DNA of 22,926 bases, taken from positions 1 through 22,926 of IMG/VR virus record IMGVR_UViG_3300025128_000364, one strand, 5' to 3'. Each line of letters starts with the position of its first letter. Positions within the stretch are counted from its first letter, which is position 1. The translations under genes and the position numbers were made by a program. The notes below the pieces were generated by a model. It was not told where the DNA came from. It saw nothing but the letters and a program-made list of their open reading frames with translations, and ran no database searches. This document shows positions 7,461-15,038 of this stretch, one piece after another. Source of the stretch: a virus.

Positions 7461-7967
7461 ATGGCTAAATCAACATTTTCAGGTCCAGTCAGATCATTGG
7501 CTGGATTCATTTCAGCAGGTAGTTCAGTAGTAGTTAGCTTAACAGCTGATACTACACTAACAGTTGCTTCTCATGCAGGTAAAATACTTACTTGTAATGA
7601 CGCAGATGGTAAATTTACTTTACCTTCAATTGTTACAACAACTCCAACTGATTCAACTGATCCTAATCAACTTAATAACTTGGGAGCAAGTTTCTTCTTC
7701 GTAGTAGAAACAGCAGCTACAGACATGGACATCTTAACCGATGGAACAGACAAGTTTGTAGGTGGTCTTTACACTGGCGTAAGTGACGCTACAGGTAAAA
7801 CATTTTTATCTGGTGCTTCTAACGATGTTATTACTATGAACGGAACTACTAAAGGTGGGCTCGTGGGTAGTATTGTACAAGTTACTGCGATGGCATCAGC
7901 TAAGTATGCAGTTCAAGGAATCATACTAGGTTCAGGAACTATAGTAACACCATTTGCTGACGCTTAA
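7461..7967 (+). CDS. Beta-rich virion protein, candidate head decoration
   Basis: A 168-residue Thr/Ser/Gly/Ala-rich protein with AAGGAG eight nt before the ATG. It begins MAKSTFSGPVRSLAGF, an N-terminus I recall from structural proteins of marine podoviruses, and has several short beta-strand-like stretches (TADTTLTVASHAGK, SFFFVVETAATDMDI). It lacks charged helices, membrane segments and catalytic motifs. It is the first gene after the capsid terminator and is followed after 13 nt by another small beta-rich gene. A surface or cement role on the head is inferred, and it could also be a minor tail protein. Confidence 0.68.
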   Translation: MAKSTFSGPVRSLAGFISAGSSVVVSLTADTTLTVASHAGKILTCNDADGKFTLPSIVTTTPTDSTDPNQLNNLGASFFFVVETAATDMDILTDGTDKFVGGLYTGVSDATGKTFLSGASNDVITMNGTTKGGLVGSIVQVTAMASAKYAVQGIILGSGTIVTPFADA

Positions 7968-7980
7968 TAGGAGGTAAACT

Positions 7981-8403
7981 ATGGCTAATACAGTCACAGG
8001 TCCAACTAATCAATTTGATGGTGATAAAAAGCTTATTGTGTACGCATCCGTTCTTTCAGACGGAAGTGCGAGTAGTTCTACATTAGTAGACGTTTCTGCT
8101 CTTAACACAAATCCAGAAGGAGAATCTTGTGCTCACGTGTCTTTAAATAAGATATGGTACAGCGTGGGTGGGGGAACGGATGCCCCAGCTTCTCTGGATT
8201 GGGATGCAACTACAGATGTAACTTTTTTAACATTAGCTTATGATAACTCTTTTGATTTCAGTGAGATTGGTGGTCTTAAAAACACTGCTGCCTCAGGTTA
8301 CTCAGGAGATGTACTTTTAGTTGTGCCTTCTACCTCAGATGCAGGTAATGAATACACAGTTTGGTGTGAGTTTTTAAAATACTACGAAGCACCAGGATCT
8401 TAA
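7981..8403 (+). CDS. Small beta-rich virion-type protein, unknown
   Basis: A 140-residue protein with a very strong ribosome-binding site (TAGGAGGT) seven nt before the ATG. It starts MANTVTGPTNQFDGDKKLIV and has alternating strands with aromatic residues (NKIWYSVGGGTDAPASLDW, EYTVWCEFLKYYEAPGS). There is no recognised domain. The combination of a strong start signal, beta-rich composition and position between candidate decoration and adaptor genes suggests an abundant virion component, for example a decoration or head-completion protein. This is inference. Confidence 0.68.
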   Translation: MANTVTGPTNQFDGDKKLIVYASVLSDGSASSSTLVDVSALNTNPEGESCAHVSLNKIWYSVGGGTDAPASLDWDATTDVTFLTLAYDNSFDFSEIGGLKNTAASGYSGDVLLVVPSTSDAGNEYTVWCEFLKYYEAPGS

Positions 8404-8406
8404 CAA

Positions 8407-9075
8407 ATGGCTACATCAGGAACTAAAACATTTAGTCTTGATACCGCAGCTGTCATGGAAGAAGCGTATGAGTTGGCAGGGCTGGAGTTGCGTACAGGAT
8501 ATGACGCAGTAACAGCCCGTCGCTCATTGAACATCATGTTCAGTGATTGGGCTAACAGGGGTGTAAATGTTTGGACAATCACACAAGTCAATTTGACAAT
8601 GGTTGAGGGTCAAAATAACTACACTTTAAATGCATACGATATAGATATAATAGATGCTGTAATCAGAAGAACTGTTGGTAATACAGTAACAGATTTTCAA
8701 CTGAGTAGTATTGGAAGAGATGAATATTTAAACATACCAACAAAATCTACTAAAGCTAGACCAACAGAATATTTCTTAGACAGACAAACTACTCCTGTTT
8801 TATACGTTTGGCCAGCACCAGAAAATTCAACAGATATTTTTGTTTCAAATAGAATACAAAGAATAGACGATGTAAACACCTCAGTAAATGATCCTGATGT
8901 ACCTAGTCGCTTTATTGCCCCTATGGTTTCAGGGTTAGCTTTTTATCTAGCACTTAAAAAGAATCCTGAAAGAATACAAATATTAAAACCTTTGTATGAA
9001 GAGGATTTTGCAAGAGCAGTAGCGGGAGATCAAGGCAGAAACAGTTTACACCTAGTGCCTAGGAGAAACTATTAA
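8407..9075 (+). CDS. Head-tail adaptor, P22 gp4-like
   Basis: A 222-residue protein resembling the adaptor (head completion, DNA stabilisation) proteins that bind under the portal in short-tailed phages. N-terminal helices (VMEEAYELAGLELRTGYD, RRSLNIMFSDWANRG) precede a beta region (ITQVNLTMVEGQNNYTL). A segment typical of the gp4 group follows, EYFLDRQTTPVLYVWPAPEN, then C-terminal helices with PSRFIAPMVSGLAFYLALKK and a basic end. In P22, gp4 extends the portal and carries the hub gp10, and a hub-like gene is present here at 16457. The stop overlaps the next ATG (TAATG). Family assignment is from remembered sequence patterns and synteny. Confidence 0.72.
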   Translation: MATSGTKTFSLDTAAVMEEAYELAGLELRTGYDAVTARRSLNIMFSDWANRGVNVWTITQVNLTMVEGQNNYTLNAYDIDIIDAVIRRTVGNTVTDFQLSSIGRDEYLNIPTKSTKARPTEYFLDRQTTPVLYVWPAPENSTDIFVSNRIQRIDDVNTSVNDPDVPSRFIAPMVSGLAFYLALKKNPERIQILKPLYEEDFARAVAGDQGRNSLHLVPRRNY

Positions 9076-9443
9076 TGGCATACGCTAAAGGCACATATGC
9101 TCAAGGAATATGTGATACATGTGGGTGGGCTTATCCTTATTTAGATTTAAGAAAACAATGGAATGATCTAAAGGTTTGTCCAGAATGTTATGACCCAAAA
9201 GAACCTCAATTAGATCCAGTACCACGTGTTCTGGATGCAGAAGCACTATGGAATCCTAGACCTAATGTTGATCAAGAAGTTGGTGTAGGAACAATCACAA
9301 CTTACGGTCCATACACTTCAACGCAAGTTGGACCATATAACACTATCCCAGAAGTTATAGGTACTATGTTCCCCCACGTAACCGTTGGGGATCCATTTAA
9401 AATGACAGGGGAAGTAGGAACATTAACGGTGACAACATCATGA
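9075..9443 (+). CDS. Small zinc-ribbon-like phage protein
   Basis: A 122-residue protein with two CxxC pairs, CDTC at residues 13-16 and CPEC at 35-38, separated by an aromatic-rich stretch (GWAYPYLDLRKQWNDLKV). Together they form a probable zinc ribbon. A conserved-looking link, YDPKEPQLDP, follows, and then a Gly/Thr/Pro-rich tail without recognisable fold. Similar small proteins sit among adaptor genes of many environmental phages, from memory, with unknown role. It is translationally coupled on both sides (TAATG upstream, ATGA downstream). A structural zinc site mediating a head-tail contact is a reasonable guess, and DNA binding is an alternative. Confidence 0.75.
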   Translation: MAYAKGTYAQGICDTCGWAYPYLDLRKQWNDLKVCPECYDPKEPQLDPVPRVLDAEALWNPRPNVDQEVGVGTITTYGPYTSTQVGPYNTIPEVIGTMFPHVTVGDPFKMTGEVGTLTVTTS

Positions 9444-10075
9444 ACTGGACATACACTACATTAAAATCAGCTATTCAAGATTATGTTGAAAGTACTGATT
9501 CAACTTTTGTCAGTAATTTACCAATTTTTATACAAGAAGCTGAACAAAGAATTCTACAAAACGTACAAATACCTGTTTTTAGAAAAAACGTAACAGGCAC
9601 AGCATCAAGTGGAAATACATACCTAGCGATGCCAACAGATTTTTTAACTCCTCTTAGTTTAGCATTAATAGACAGTGATAGTAACTACAATTACCTATTA
9701 CTAAAAGACGTTTCTTTTATAAGAGACTATAGCCCAGCAACAGCAACAACAGGTAATCCCCTGTATTATGCTCTTTTTGATGAGGACACTTTTATACTAG
9801 CACCAGCCCCGAATGCCAATTATACTTTTGAATTACACTATGTTTATAATCCTCAATCAATAACAGCTACTTCAGACGGAACAAGTTGGCTCGGAACTAA
9901 CGCTGGAGATACATTATTTTATGGATCTTTAGCAGAAGCTGCGATATTTTTAAAGCTAGACCCCAATGAAACTCAAATGTTTGAAGGTCGTTTCGCTAGT
10001 GGTTTATCTAGTTTAAAAAACAGAGTAGAAGTTCTAGGAAGCAAAGACGAATACAGGTATGGGGATATTTATTAA
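9440..10075 (+). CDS. Second head-tail adaptor / tail-tube A-like protein
   Basis: A 211-residue protein, ATGA-coupled to the preceding gene. The N-terminal helical part (YTTLKSAIQDYVESTDSTF, LPIFIQEAEQRILQ) is followed by IPVFRKNVTGTASSGN, MPTDFLTPLSLALID and YYALFDEDTFILAPAPN. It ends with FELHYVYNPQSIT, SWLGTNAGDTLFYGSLAEAA and a C-terminal helix. I recognise this pattern from phage adaptor proteins (T7 gp11-like or SU10-type) that sit below the portal. Together with the gp4-like gene at 8407 it gives two adaptor-type proteins in one cluster. Exact ring assignment cannot be decided by eye. Confidence 0.75.
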   Translation: MNWTYTTLKSAIQDYVESTDSTFVSNLPIFIQEAEQRILQNVQIPVFRKNVTGTASSGNTYLAMPTDFLTPLSLALIDSDSNYNYLLLKDVSFIRDYSPATATTGNPLYYALFDEDTFILAPAPNANYTFELHYVYNPQSITATSDGTSWLGTNAGDTLFYGSLAEAAIFLKLDPNETQMFEGRFASGLSSLKNRVEVLGSKDEYRYGDIY

Positions 10076-10807
10076 ATGTTAAATGAATCTACCTCAGATT
10101 TGGAAGGAAAAAATATAGCGATAGTTGCTATGGGTCAAAGCCAAATAGATTACCATTTATCACAAGTTCATAGCGTATCTTTTGATGAAGTGTGGGCTGT
10201 AAATGCGATGATAGGAGTTCTTCCAGAAATCGATAGGGCTTTTATTTTAGATCCAATGAGTCGTTTCTTAGATACAGAAGACGCAGGAAGTATGACTCCG
10301 ATGATGAGAAAATGTTTACCAAAAGCAGATTACCCTATCTATACATGCGAGTTAGATGAAAGAGTTCCTTATGCAGAGGAATTCCCATTGGCTCCATTAG
10401 TAGCTGATTTAGGATGTTCTTATTTTAATAACACAGTAGCTTACGCTATAGCTTTTGCATTATGGAATAAAATAAATAGTTTAACGGTATTTGGGGTTGA
10501 TTTTACCTATAAGACAAATATGCACTTTGCTGAGTCTGGAAAAGCCTGTTGTGAGTTTTGGTTGGCTAAATGTATGGAAAACGACATAGAAGTTTCAGTT
10601 GCTCCTCGTTCAAATCTATTAGAAACTAATATAGATATAAAAGAAAAATTGTACGGTTATCATCGTTTAAAAGATCCAGTTGTTACATATTTAAAAGACG
10701 GTATAATACAGACATGTAAATGGTCAGAGGTACATAAAGAAGAAACACCTAGCAAACCACAAATGATAGATAGAAATGATTTACCACCAGAACCAAAGGA
10801 GTATTAA
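10076..10807 (+). CDS. Rossmann-like protein resembling DUF115/MptE or GT42 enzymes
   Basis: A 243-residue protein starting one base after the preceding stop. Near the N-terminus, NIAIVAMGQSQIDYH (13-27) looks like a nucleotide-binding loop after a first strand. VWAVNAM (39-45) and RAFILDPMSRFLD (54-66) follow. A helix, YFNNTVAYAIAFALWNK (116-132), leads to LTVFGVDFTY (136-145) and then to EFWLAKCMENDIEVSVAP and SNLLE. This order resembles the DUF115/MptE-like family and GT42 sialyltransferases. I do not see the catalytic His motif of GT42, so a transferase activity is unproven. The last ~50 residues are Lys/Pro-rich. It is an enzyme-like gene in the middle of tail genes, and its substrate is unknown. 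Confidence 0.7.
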   Translation: MLNESTSDLEGKNIAIVAMGQSQIDYHLSQVHSVSFDEVWAVNAMIGVLPEIDRAFILDPMSRFLDTEDAGSMTPMMRKCLPKADYPIYTCELDERVPYAEEFPLAPLVADLGCSYFNNTVAYAIAFALWNKINSLTVFGVDFTYKTNMHFAESGKACCEFWLAKCMENDIEVSVAPRSNLLETNIDIKEKLYGYHRLKDPVVTYLKDGIIQTCKWSEVHKEETPSKPQMIDRNDLPPEPKEY

Positions 10808-11097
10808 TGTTTTCAATTAATTCTGATACAGAAGTAGGTAACTTAGGTGTTACTACAACAGATCACAGAGGGCACACTGTAGAAGAAGTTGCAGAAATGG
10901 CTACTAAAAGATTAGTTTCTATTAGCGACGAAACCCCTGCACCCATTAGGGCACAAGCACACGCTTTTAGAGAAGCGTGCAAAAAAGTGATTATATATTA
11001 CATGAATGAGGCAATAAAAAACCACATGTGTACAATATGTAATCAATTAGAACAACAAGGTCATAAAGACCTAGCAAATATTATTAGGAGACTATAA
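10807..11097 (+). CDS. Conserved small helical phage protein, unknown
   Basis: A 96-residue protein coupled at both ends (TAATG). The N-terminus contains GVTTTDHRGHTVEEVAEMAT, followed by ISDETPAPIRAQAHAFREA and a helix with KKVIIYYMNEAIKNHMC. A single CTIC motif lies near residues 75-78, without a second pair, so a zinc site on its own is unlikely unless it dimerises. Comparable short proteins with an Ala-Pro-Ile-Arg-x-Gln-Ala motif are, from memory, frequent in tail regions of uncultured phages but have no assigned function. It is predicted cytoplasmic and mostly alpha-helical. Confidence 0.75.
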   Translation: MFSINSDTEVGNLGVTTTDHRGHTVEEVAEMATKRLVSISDETPAPIRAQAHAFREACKKVIIYYMNEAIKNHMCTICNQLEQQGHKDLANIIRRL

Positions 11098-11528
11098 TGG
11101 CAATTACACAAGCAATGTGTACTTCTTTCAAAAGTGAACTTTTGCAAGCAGTACATAATTTTAAAGCTTCTGGAGGTAACTCTTTTAAATTAGCGTTATA
11201 CACAAGTTCAGCTACTATGACTGCAGCAACTACTGCATATTCAACTTCGCAAGAAGCTAGTGGAACTAACTATACTGCAGGCGGAGCAGCATTAACAAAT
11301 GTTAACCCAACTACTTCTGGAACTACTGCGTTCACAGATTTTGCTGATTTAACTTTTGGCACAGCTACAATTACTGCAAGAGGTTGTATGATTTACAACG
11401 ATACAGCATCAGGCGATCCTGCGGTTGCAGTATTTGATTTCGGTGGAGATAAAACTTCTACAGCTGGAAGTTTCACAATATCTTTCCCAACTGCTGATGC
11501 AAGTAACGCTGTAATAAGAATAGCGTAA
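11097..11528 (+). CDS. Beta-rich virion-type protein, unknown
   Basis: A 143-residue Thr/Ala/Ser-rich protein beginning MAITQAMCTSFKSELLQAVH. It contains FKLALYTSSATM, GTNYTAGGAALTNV, and the closing pair AVAVFDFGGDKTSTAGSFTI and FPTADASNAVIRIA. I remember this fold signature from a widespread family of small phage proteins located before fibre genes. They are likely beta-sandwich structural proteins, but no experiment is known to me. There is no membrane segment or catalytic motif. Five bases separate it from the following GTG-started repeat protein, consistent with a tail or fibre-associated component. Confidence 0.7.
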   Translation: MAITQAMCTSFKSELLQAVHNFKASGGNSFKLALYTSSATMTAATTAYSTSQEASGTNYTAGGAALTNVNPTTSGTTAFTDFADLTFGTATITARGCMIYNDTASGDPAVAVFDFGGDKTSTAGSFTISFPTADASNAVIRIA

Positions 11529-11532
11529 CTTA

Positions 11533-12363
11533 GTGGCTGGTTGGGGTCGATCTACTTGGGGGTCTGGTCCATGGGGTCAGCCTGCGGTAGTTAATGTAAC
11601 TGTAAACCTTACAGGGCTTGCAGGGACTTCTGCGTTAGGTACAGAAACAGTTAGTTGTGATGCAAACATCACAGAAACTGGTGTTACTTGTACAGGTTCA
11701 GTAGGAAGCCTCACAGCTACGGGACAAGCAAACGTAACAGAAACAGGTGTTGCAGGTACTTCTGCGTTAGGCTCAGTAAGTATATCGGCAGCTGCAAACG
11801 TAACAGAAACAGGAGTTGCAGCTACAGGTTCAATAGGAAGTCTCACAGCTACAGGAATTGCTAATGTTTCGGTTACTGGATTAGCGGGCACTACAGCATT
11901 AGGCACAGAAACAGTAAGTGGTGATGCTAATGTAAGTGAAACAGGTCTAGCAGCAACAGGTGCTGTTGGCACAGTTGTAGCTAACGGAGTAGCTATTGTA
12001 GGAGTAAGTGGTGCAGCTTCTACTATTTCACAAGGCGATGAAACCGTATCGTGTGATGCGAATGTTTATCCAACTACTGTAGTTGGAACAACTGCACTAG
12101 GAAGTGTAAGCACTATTTCAAACAACGTAATTTCTATTACGTCAGATGCAAACACAGGAGCGATTGGAACATTAACTCCTTTAGCAAGTGCTAACGTAAG
12201 TATCACAGGTGTATACGGAACAGGACATATAAGTCAGCTTCTAGTTTGGGGACCAGTAATCCCTGGACAAGACGCAAATTGGACAGGAATTACGGATAGC
12301 CAAACACCTAATTGGACAGCAGTTTCAGATTCTCAAACACCAAATTGGGAAGAAGTTGCTTAA
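11533..12363 (+). CDS. Ten-repeat beta-solenoid-like fibre protein
   Basis: A 276-residue protein with a GTG start. The N-terminus is Trp/Gly-rich (MAGWGRSTWGSGPWGQP). Residues 24-243 consist of ten consecutive 22-residue units, for example VTETGVAGTSALGSVSISAA and VTETGVAATGSIGSLTAT. Two unit types tend to alternate, giving a 44-residue super-period. The C-terminal tail has an 11-residue repeat around NWTGITDSQTP and NWTAVSDSQTP. Low charge, no helix-forming stretch, and regular Val/Thr/Gly spacing suggest a beta-solenoid or fibrous trimer. Position just before the tail fibre and the shared Trp-Gly motif with the nozzle-like protein support a tail-attached fibre. The function is inferred; no enzyme motif is seen. 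Confidence 0.75.
   Translation: MAGWGRSTWGSGPWGQPAVVNVTVNLTGLAGTSALGTETVSCDANITETGVTCTGSVGSLTATGQANVTETGVAGTSALGSVSISAAANVTETGVAATGSIGSLTATGIANVSVTGLAGTTALGTETVSGDANVSETGLAATGAVGTVVANGVAIVGVSGAASTISQGDETVSCDANVYPTTVVGTTALGSVSTISNNVISITSDANTGAIGTLTPLASANVSITGVYGTGHISQLLVWGPVIPGQDANWTGITDSQTPNWTAVSDSQTPNWEEVA
11602..12261 (+). repeat. Ten tandem 66-bp coding repeats
   Basis: Ten consecutive 66-bp units encode residues 24-243 of the 276-residue protein. The protein repeat is more regular than the DNA, and synonymous differences are common, so the array is old and held by selection on the protein. Units 1-5 are the best conserved; units 6-10 are degenerate. Confidence 0.85.
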
Positions 12364-12388
12364 CTATTATGCAAAAAGGTAATATAAT
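12360..12388 (+). promoter_or_regulatory. Possible sigma70-type promoter before the tail fibre
   Basis: TTAACT (12360-12365, four of six matches to the -35 consensus) and a perfect TATAAT (12383-12388) are separated by 17 nt. The -35 box overlaps the stop codon of the previous gene. The fibre ATG lies 22 nt after the -10 box with GGAG (about 12399-12402) in between, leaving a very short leader. In A+T-rich DNA such matches arise by chance, so support is moderate to low. Confidence 0.35.
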
Positions 12389-12410
12389 CAAACAGCACGG
12401 AGAATAAAAA

Positions 12411-15029
12411 ATGGCAAGTACATATGTAAATGACCTAAGACTCAATGAAATGGCTACAGGTGATGGGTCAGGAACTTGGGGTGATACAACAAATACAAAT
12501 TTAGAATTAATAGCAGAAGCTTTTAGTTATGGCACAGAAGCTATAACAACTAATGCTGATACACACACTACCACTATTGCAGACGGAGCAACTGATCCTG
12601 GAAGATCAATGTTTCTTAAATACACAGGTGCGTTAGATTCTGCCTGTACTGTAACTATTGGACCAAACACAGTTTCTAAATTATGGTTTATAGAAAACGC
12701 TACTACAGGTTCACAAAATTTAGTTATAAGTCAAGGCACAGGTGCAAATATAACAATACCTGCTGGCGATACTAAAATTATTTATGCTGATGGTGCAGGT
12801 TCAGGTGGGGCTATGGTAGATGCACTAGCTAGTATTTCTGCTGTTGACCTAAAAGTACAAGACGATTTAACAGTTACGGATGATGTAACCATAGGTGGGG
12901 ATATAGACTTAGCTGGTTCTATAGACGTAGACGGAACTGCAAATTTAGATGTAGTAGACATAGACGGTGCCGTAGACATGGCTTCTACCTTAACCCTAGC
13001 TGGTAATGCAGATTTTAACGGAGACTTAGATGTAGACGGAACTACAGAAACAGACGCACTAACTATTAATGGTTCAGCACTAAAATATAAAGCATTTGGT
13101 ACTTCATCAATAATGTTTGGTGATGATGCTACAGGAACTATAGATGCTGCTAACTATAATGTTGGATTAGGTGTTGATATTTTTGCAGCTTTAACAAGTG
13201 GAGATGCTAACACAGCAGTTGGATTTAGTGCTCTTAAAGCAAACACTACAGGAGCTAGTAATACAGCAATAGGAACAAATGCTTTATTAACAGCCACAAC
13301 AGGAGGTGCGAACACAGCAGTAGGAAGTGCTGCTTTAAAAGTACTTACCACAGGTGGTTACAATACAGTAGTTGGCGTTGCCGCAGGAGAAAAAAACACA
13401 ACTGGCAACACAAATGTAGCTATAGGTTTTGAAAGTTTTGCTGCAAACACGACAGGCGATGATAATGTTGCAGTCGGTGTTGATGCTTTAAAAGCTAACA
13501 CAACAGCAGACAGCAACACAGCAGTAGGCAGAAGTGCTTTAGCAGCAAACACAACTGGAACTCTTAACGTGGCAGTCGGCTCTAATGCTTTAGCAGCAAA
13601 CACGACAGCTAATTCAAACACAGCCATAGGAGATATTGCACTTACTACAAATACCACAGGAGCAGCTAACACGGCAGTAGGAAGAAACGCACTTGGTGCT
13701 AATACGACTGGAACTGGCAACGTATCGCTTGGGCATGGTGCTTTAGAATCTAATACGACAGCTAATTATAATCATGCTGTTGGTTATCAAGCGTTAGCAT
13801 CAAACACCACAGGGAGTAATAACGTAGCTGTTGGTTATAAATCAATGGAGGATATAACAACAGGAACTCAAAATGTTGCTGTAGGAAACAGTACATTGAT
13901 GCAAGCAACAACAGCAGATTATAATACTGCTTTTGGTCAATCTGCATTAAACGCAACGACTACTGGTGAGGATAATGTTGCTATAGGGCATGAAACAATG
14001 GATGCCAATACAACAGGAGGTTCAAACACGGCAGTAGGAAAAGGTGCTTTAGGAGCATCAACTACAGCAGCAGACAATACAGCCATTGGTTACAACGCAT
14101 TAGCTGCAACAAACCATACTAGAAACATGGGAATTGGCTATAGAGCACTTACTGCTCAAAGTGGTTCTTCTGACAATATAGCTATTGGATATGATGCTTT
14201 AGTTAGACAAACTACAGGTGCAAATGGAAACATAGCAATAGGTAACTACACAGGTAGAGCAGTTGTATCTTCTGCTAGTACATCACAACTTGTAGCTATA
14301 GGACATGATGTAGCTTCAAATTCTTCAGGAGCATTAGCAGGTTATCAAAATGTATTTATAGGATATAACATAGCATCTACATCAAATTTAGCTGGAGCGT
14401 TTCAAAATACTGCTTTAGGTGGTAGTGCGATGACTGCTTTAAGTACAGGCGACCAAAACACTTGTATTGGCAATAAAGCTGGAGATGCAGTAACTACAGG
14501 GAGTAATAATGTTCTTGTTGGGTATGATGCGGGTTCTGATGCTTTAACAACCATTAGCACTACAAGTAATAATATAATTATTGGAAATGTCAGTTCTTCC
14601 AATGCCGAAATAGCGTGTTCGTGGACAGAAGGTTCTGATTCAAGAGACAAAACAGATGTAGAAACTTTACCCTCTAATGCAGGTTTAAACTTTGTCAACC
14701 AAATGCGACCAGTTACTTATGTTTGGGATAAAAGAAGTTGGTATTTACCAAAAGACGAGGACGGAATTGTTACTGATAGAGATATAACTAAAGTAACTCC
14801 TGATGGTTCAAAAAAATCAACCACAAAACAAGTAGGTTTTATAGCACAAGAAATTAAAACTATAGAAGAAGCAATAGGTTGGACAGCTGACCATGTTGTT
14901 GATACAAGCACTGAACATTCTCATAAAATGAAATATAACCAATTAATACCAATTCTAGTTAAGGCTTTGCAAGAAGTTGATGATAAAATAGATGCGTTGA
15001 CTACTAGAGTCACGACATTAGAGGGATAA
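12411..15029 (+). CDS. Tail fibre with YadA-like repeats and C-terminal S74 chaperone
   Basis: An 872-residue host-contact fibre. The N-terminus (MASTYVNDLRLNEMATGDGS, then GTWGDTTNTNLELIAEAF) is a virion-anchor type I know from marine phage fibres. Residues ~145-225 are Asp/Gly/Val-rich short repeats (DVTIGGDIDLAG, GDLDVDGT), probably beta-helical. Residues 267 to about 730 carry 17-residue repeats of the form NTAVGxxALxANTTGxx, as in YadA-like heads of trimeric adhesins. The C-terminal domain starts near SDSRDKTDVETL (742-753) and contains VGFIAQEI and MKYNQLIPILVKALQEVD, the signature of the peptidase S74 intramolecular chaperone. That domain trimerises the fibre and then cuts itself off at a conserved Ser-Asp site. 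The last helix, LTTRVTTLEG, is a coiled-coil end. The ribosome-binding site GGAG is 8 nt from the ATG. Confidence 0.92.
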   Translation: MASTYVNDLRLNEMATGDGSGTWGDTTNTNLELIAEAFSYGTEAITTNADTHTTTIADGATDPGRSMFLKYTGALDSACTVTIGPNTVSKLWFIENATTGSQNLVISQGTGANITIPAGDTKIIYADGAGSGGAMVDALASISAVDLKVQDDLTVTDDVTIGGDIDLAGSIDVDGTANLDVVDIDGAVDMASTLTLAGNADFNGDLDVDGTTETDALTINGSALKYKAFGTSSIMFGDDATGTIDAANYNVGLGVDIFAALTSGDANTAVGFSALKANTTGASNTAIGTNALLTATTGGANTAVGSAALKVLTTGGYNTVVGVAAGEKNTTGNTNVAIGFESFAANTTGDDNVAVGVDALKANTTADSNTAVGRSALAANTTGTLNVAVGSNALAANTTANSNTAIGDIALTTNTTGAANTAVGRNALGANTTGTGNVSLGHGALESNTTANYNHAVGYQALASNTTGSNNVAVGYKSMEDITTGTQNVAVGNSTLMQATTADYNTAFGQSALNATTTGEDNVAIGHETMDANTTGGSNTAVGKGALGASTTAADNTAIGYNALAATNHTRNMGIGYRALTAQSGSSDNIAIGYDALVRQTTGANGNIAIGNYTGRAVVSSASTSQLVAIGHDVASNSSGALAGYQNVFIGYNIASTSNLAGAFQNTALGGSAMTALSTGDQNTCIGNKAGDAVTTGSNNVLVGYDAGSDALTTISTTSNNIIIGNVSSSNAEIACSWTEGSDSRDKTDVETLPSNAGLNFVNQMRPVTYVWDKRSWYLPKDEDGIVTDRDITKVTPDGSKKSTTKQVGFIAQEIKTIEEAIGWTADHVVDTSTEHSHKMKYNQLIPILVKALQEVDDKIDALTTRVTTLEG
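13209..14595 (+). repeat. Tandem 51-bp coding repeats of the tail fibre (YadA-like)
   Basis: Starting at 13209, 18 units encode mostly 17 residues each (51 bp; the last one is 16), with the pattern N-T/V-A-V/I-G-x-x-A-L-x-x-N-T-T-G/A. From 14124 about eight further units vary in length (16-21 residues) and end with NIIIGN. Codons differ among units, so identity at protein level exceeds that at DNA level. Such arrays can change copy number by recombination. Confidence 0.88.
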
Positions 15030-15038
15030 GGAGAAAAA

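Noticed and set aside
10973-11045. Zinc finger in the 96-residue protein
   Set aside because: Only one Cys pair (CTIC) is present, with no second pair to complete a site.
11577-11972. Minus-strand frame of 131 residues opposite the 22-residue repeats
   Set aside because: It mirrors the repeat array; open antisense frames are a by-product of repetitive coding sequence, and no start signal or family match is seen.
13154-13720. Minus-strand frames opposite the fibre repeats (13154-13351, 13358-13720)
   Set aside because: They are shadows of the 51-bp repeats with Val/Ala/Pro-biased composition and no sign of a real protein.
13209-14595. Regular 51-bp repeats as a possible CRISPR array
   Set aside because: There are no identical repeats separated by unique spacers; the units are contiguous and encode a YadA-like protein in one frame.
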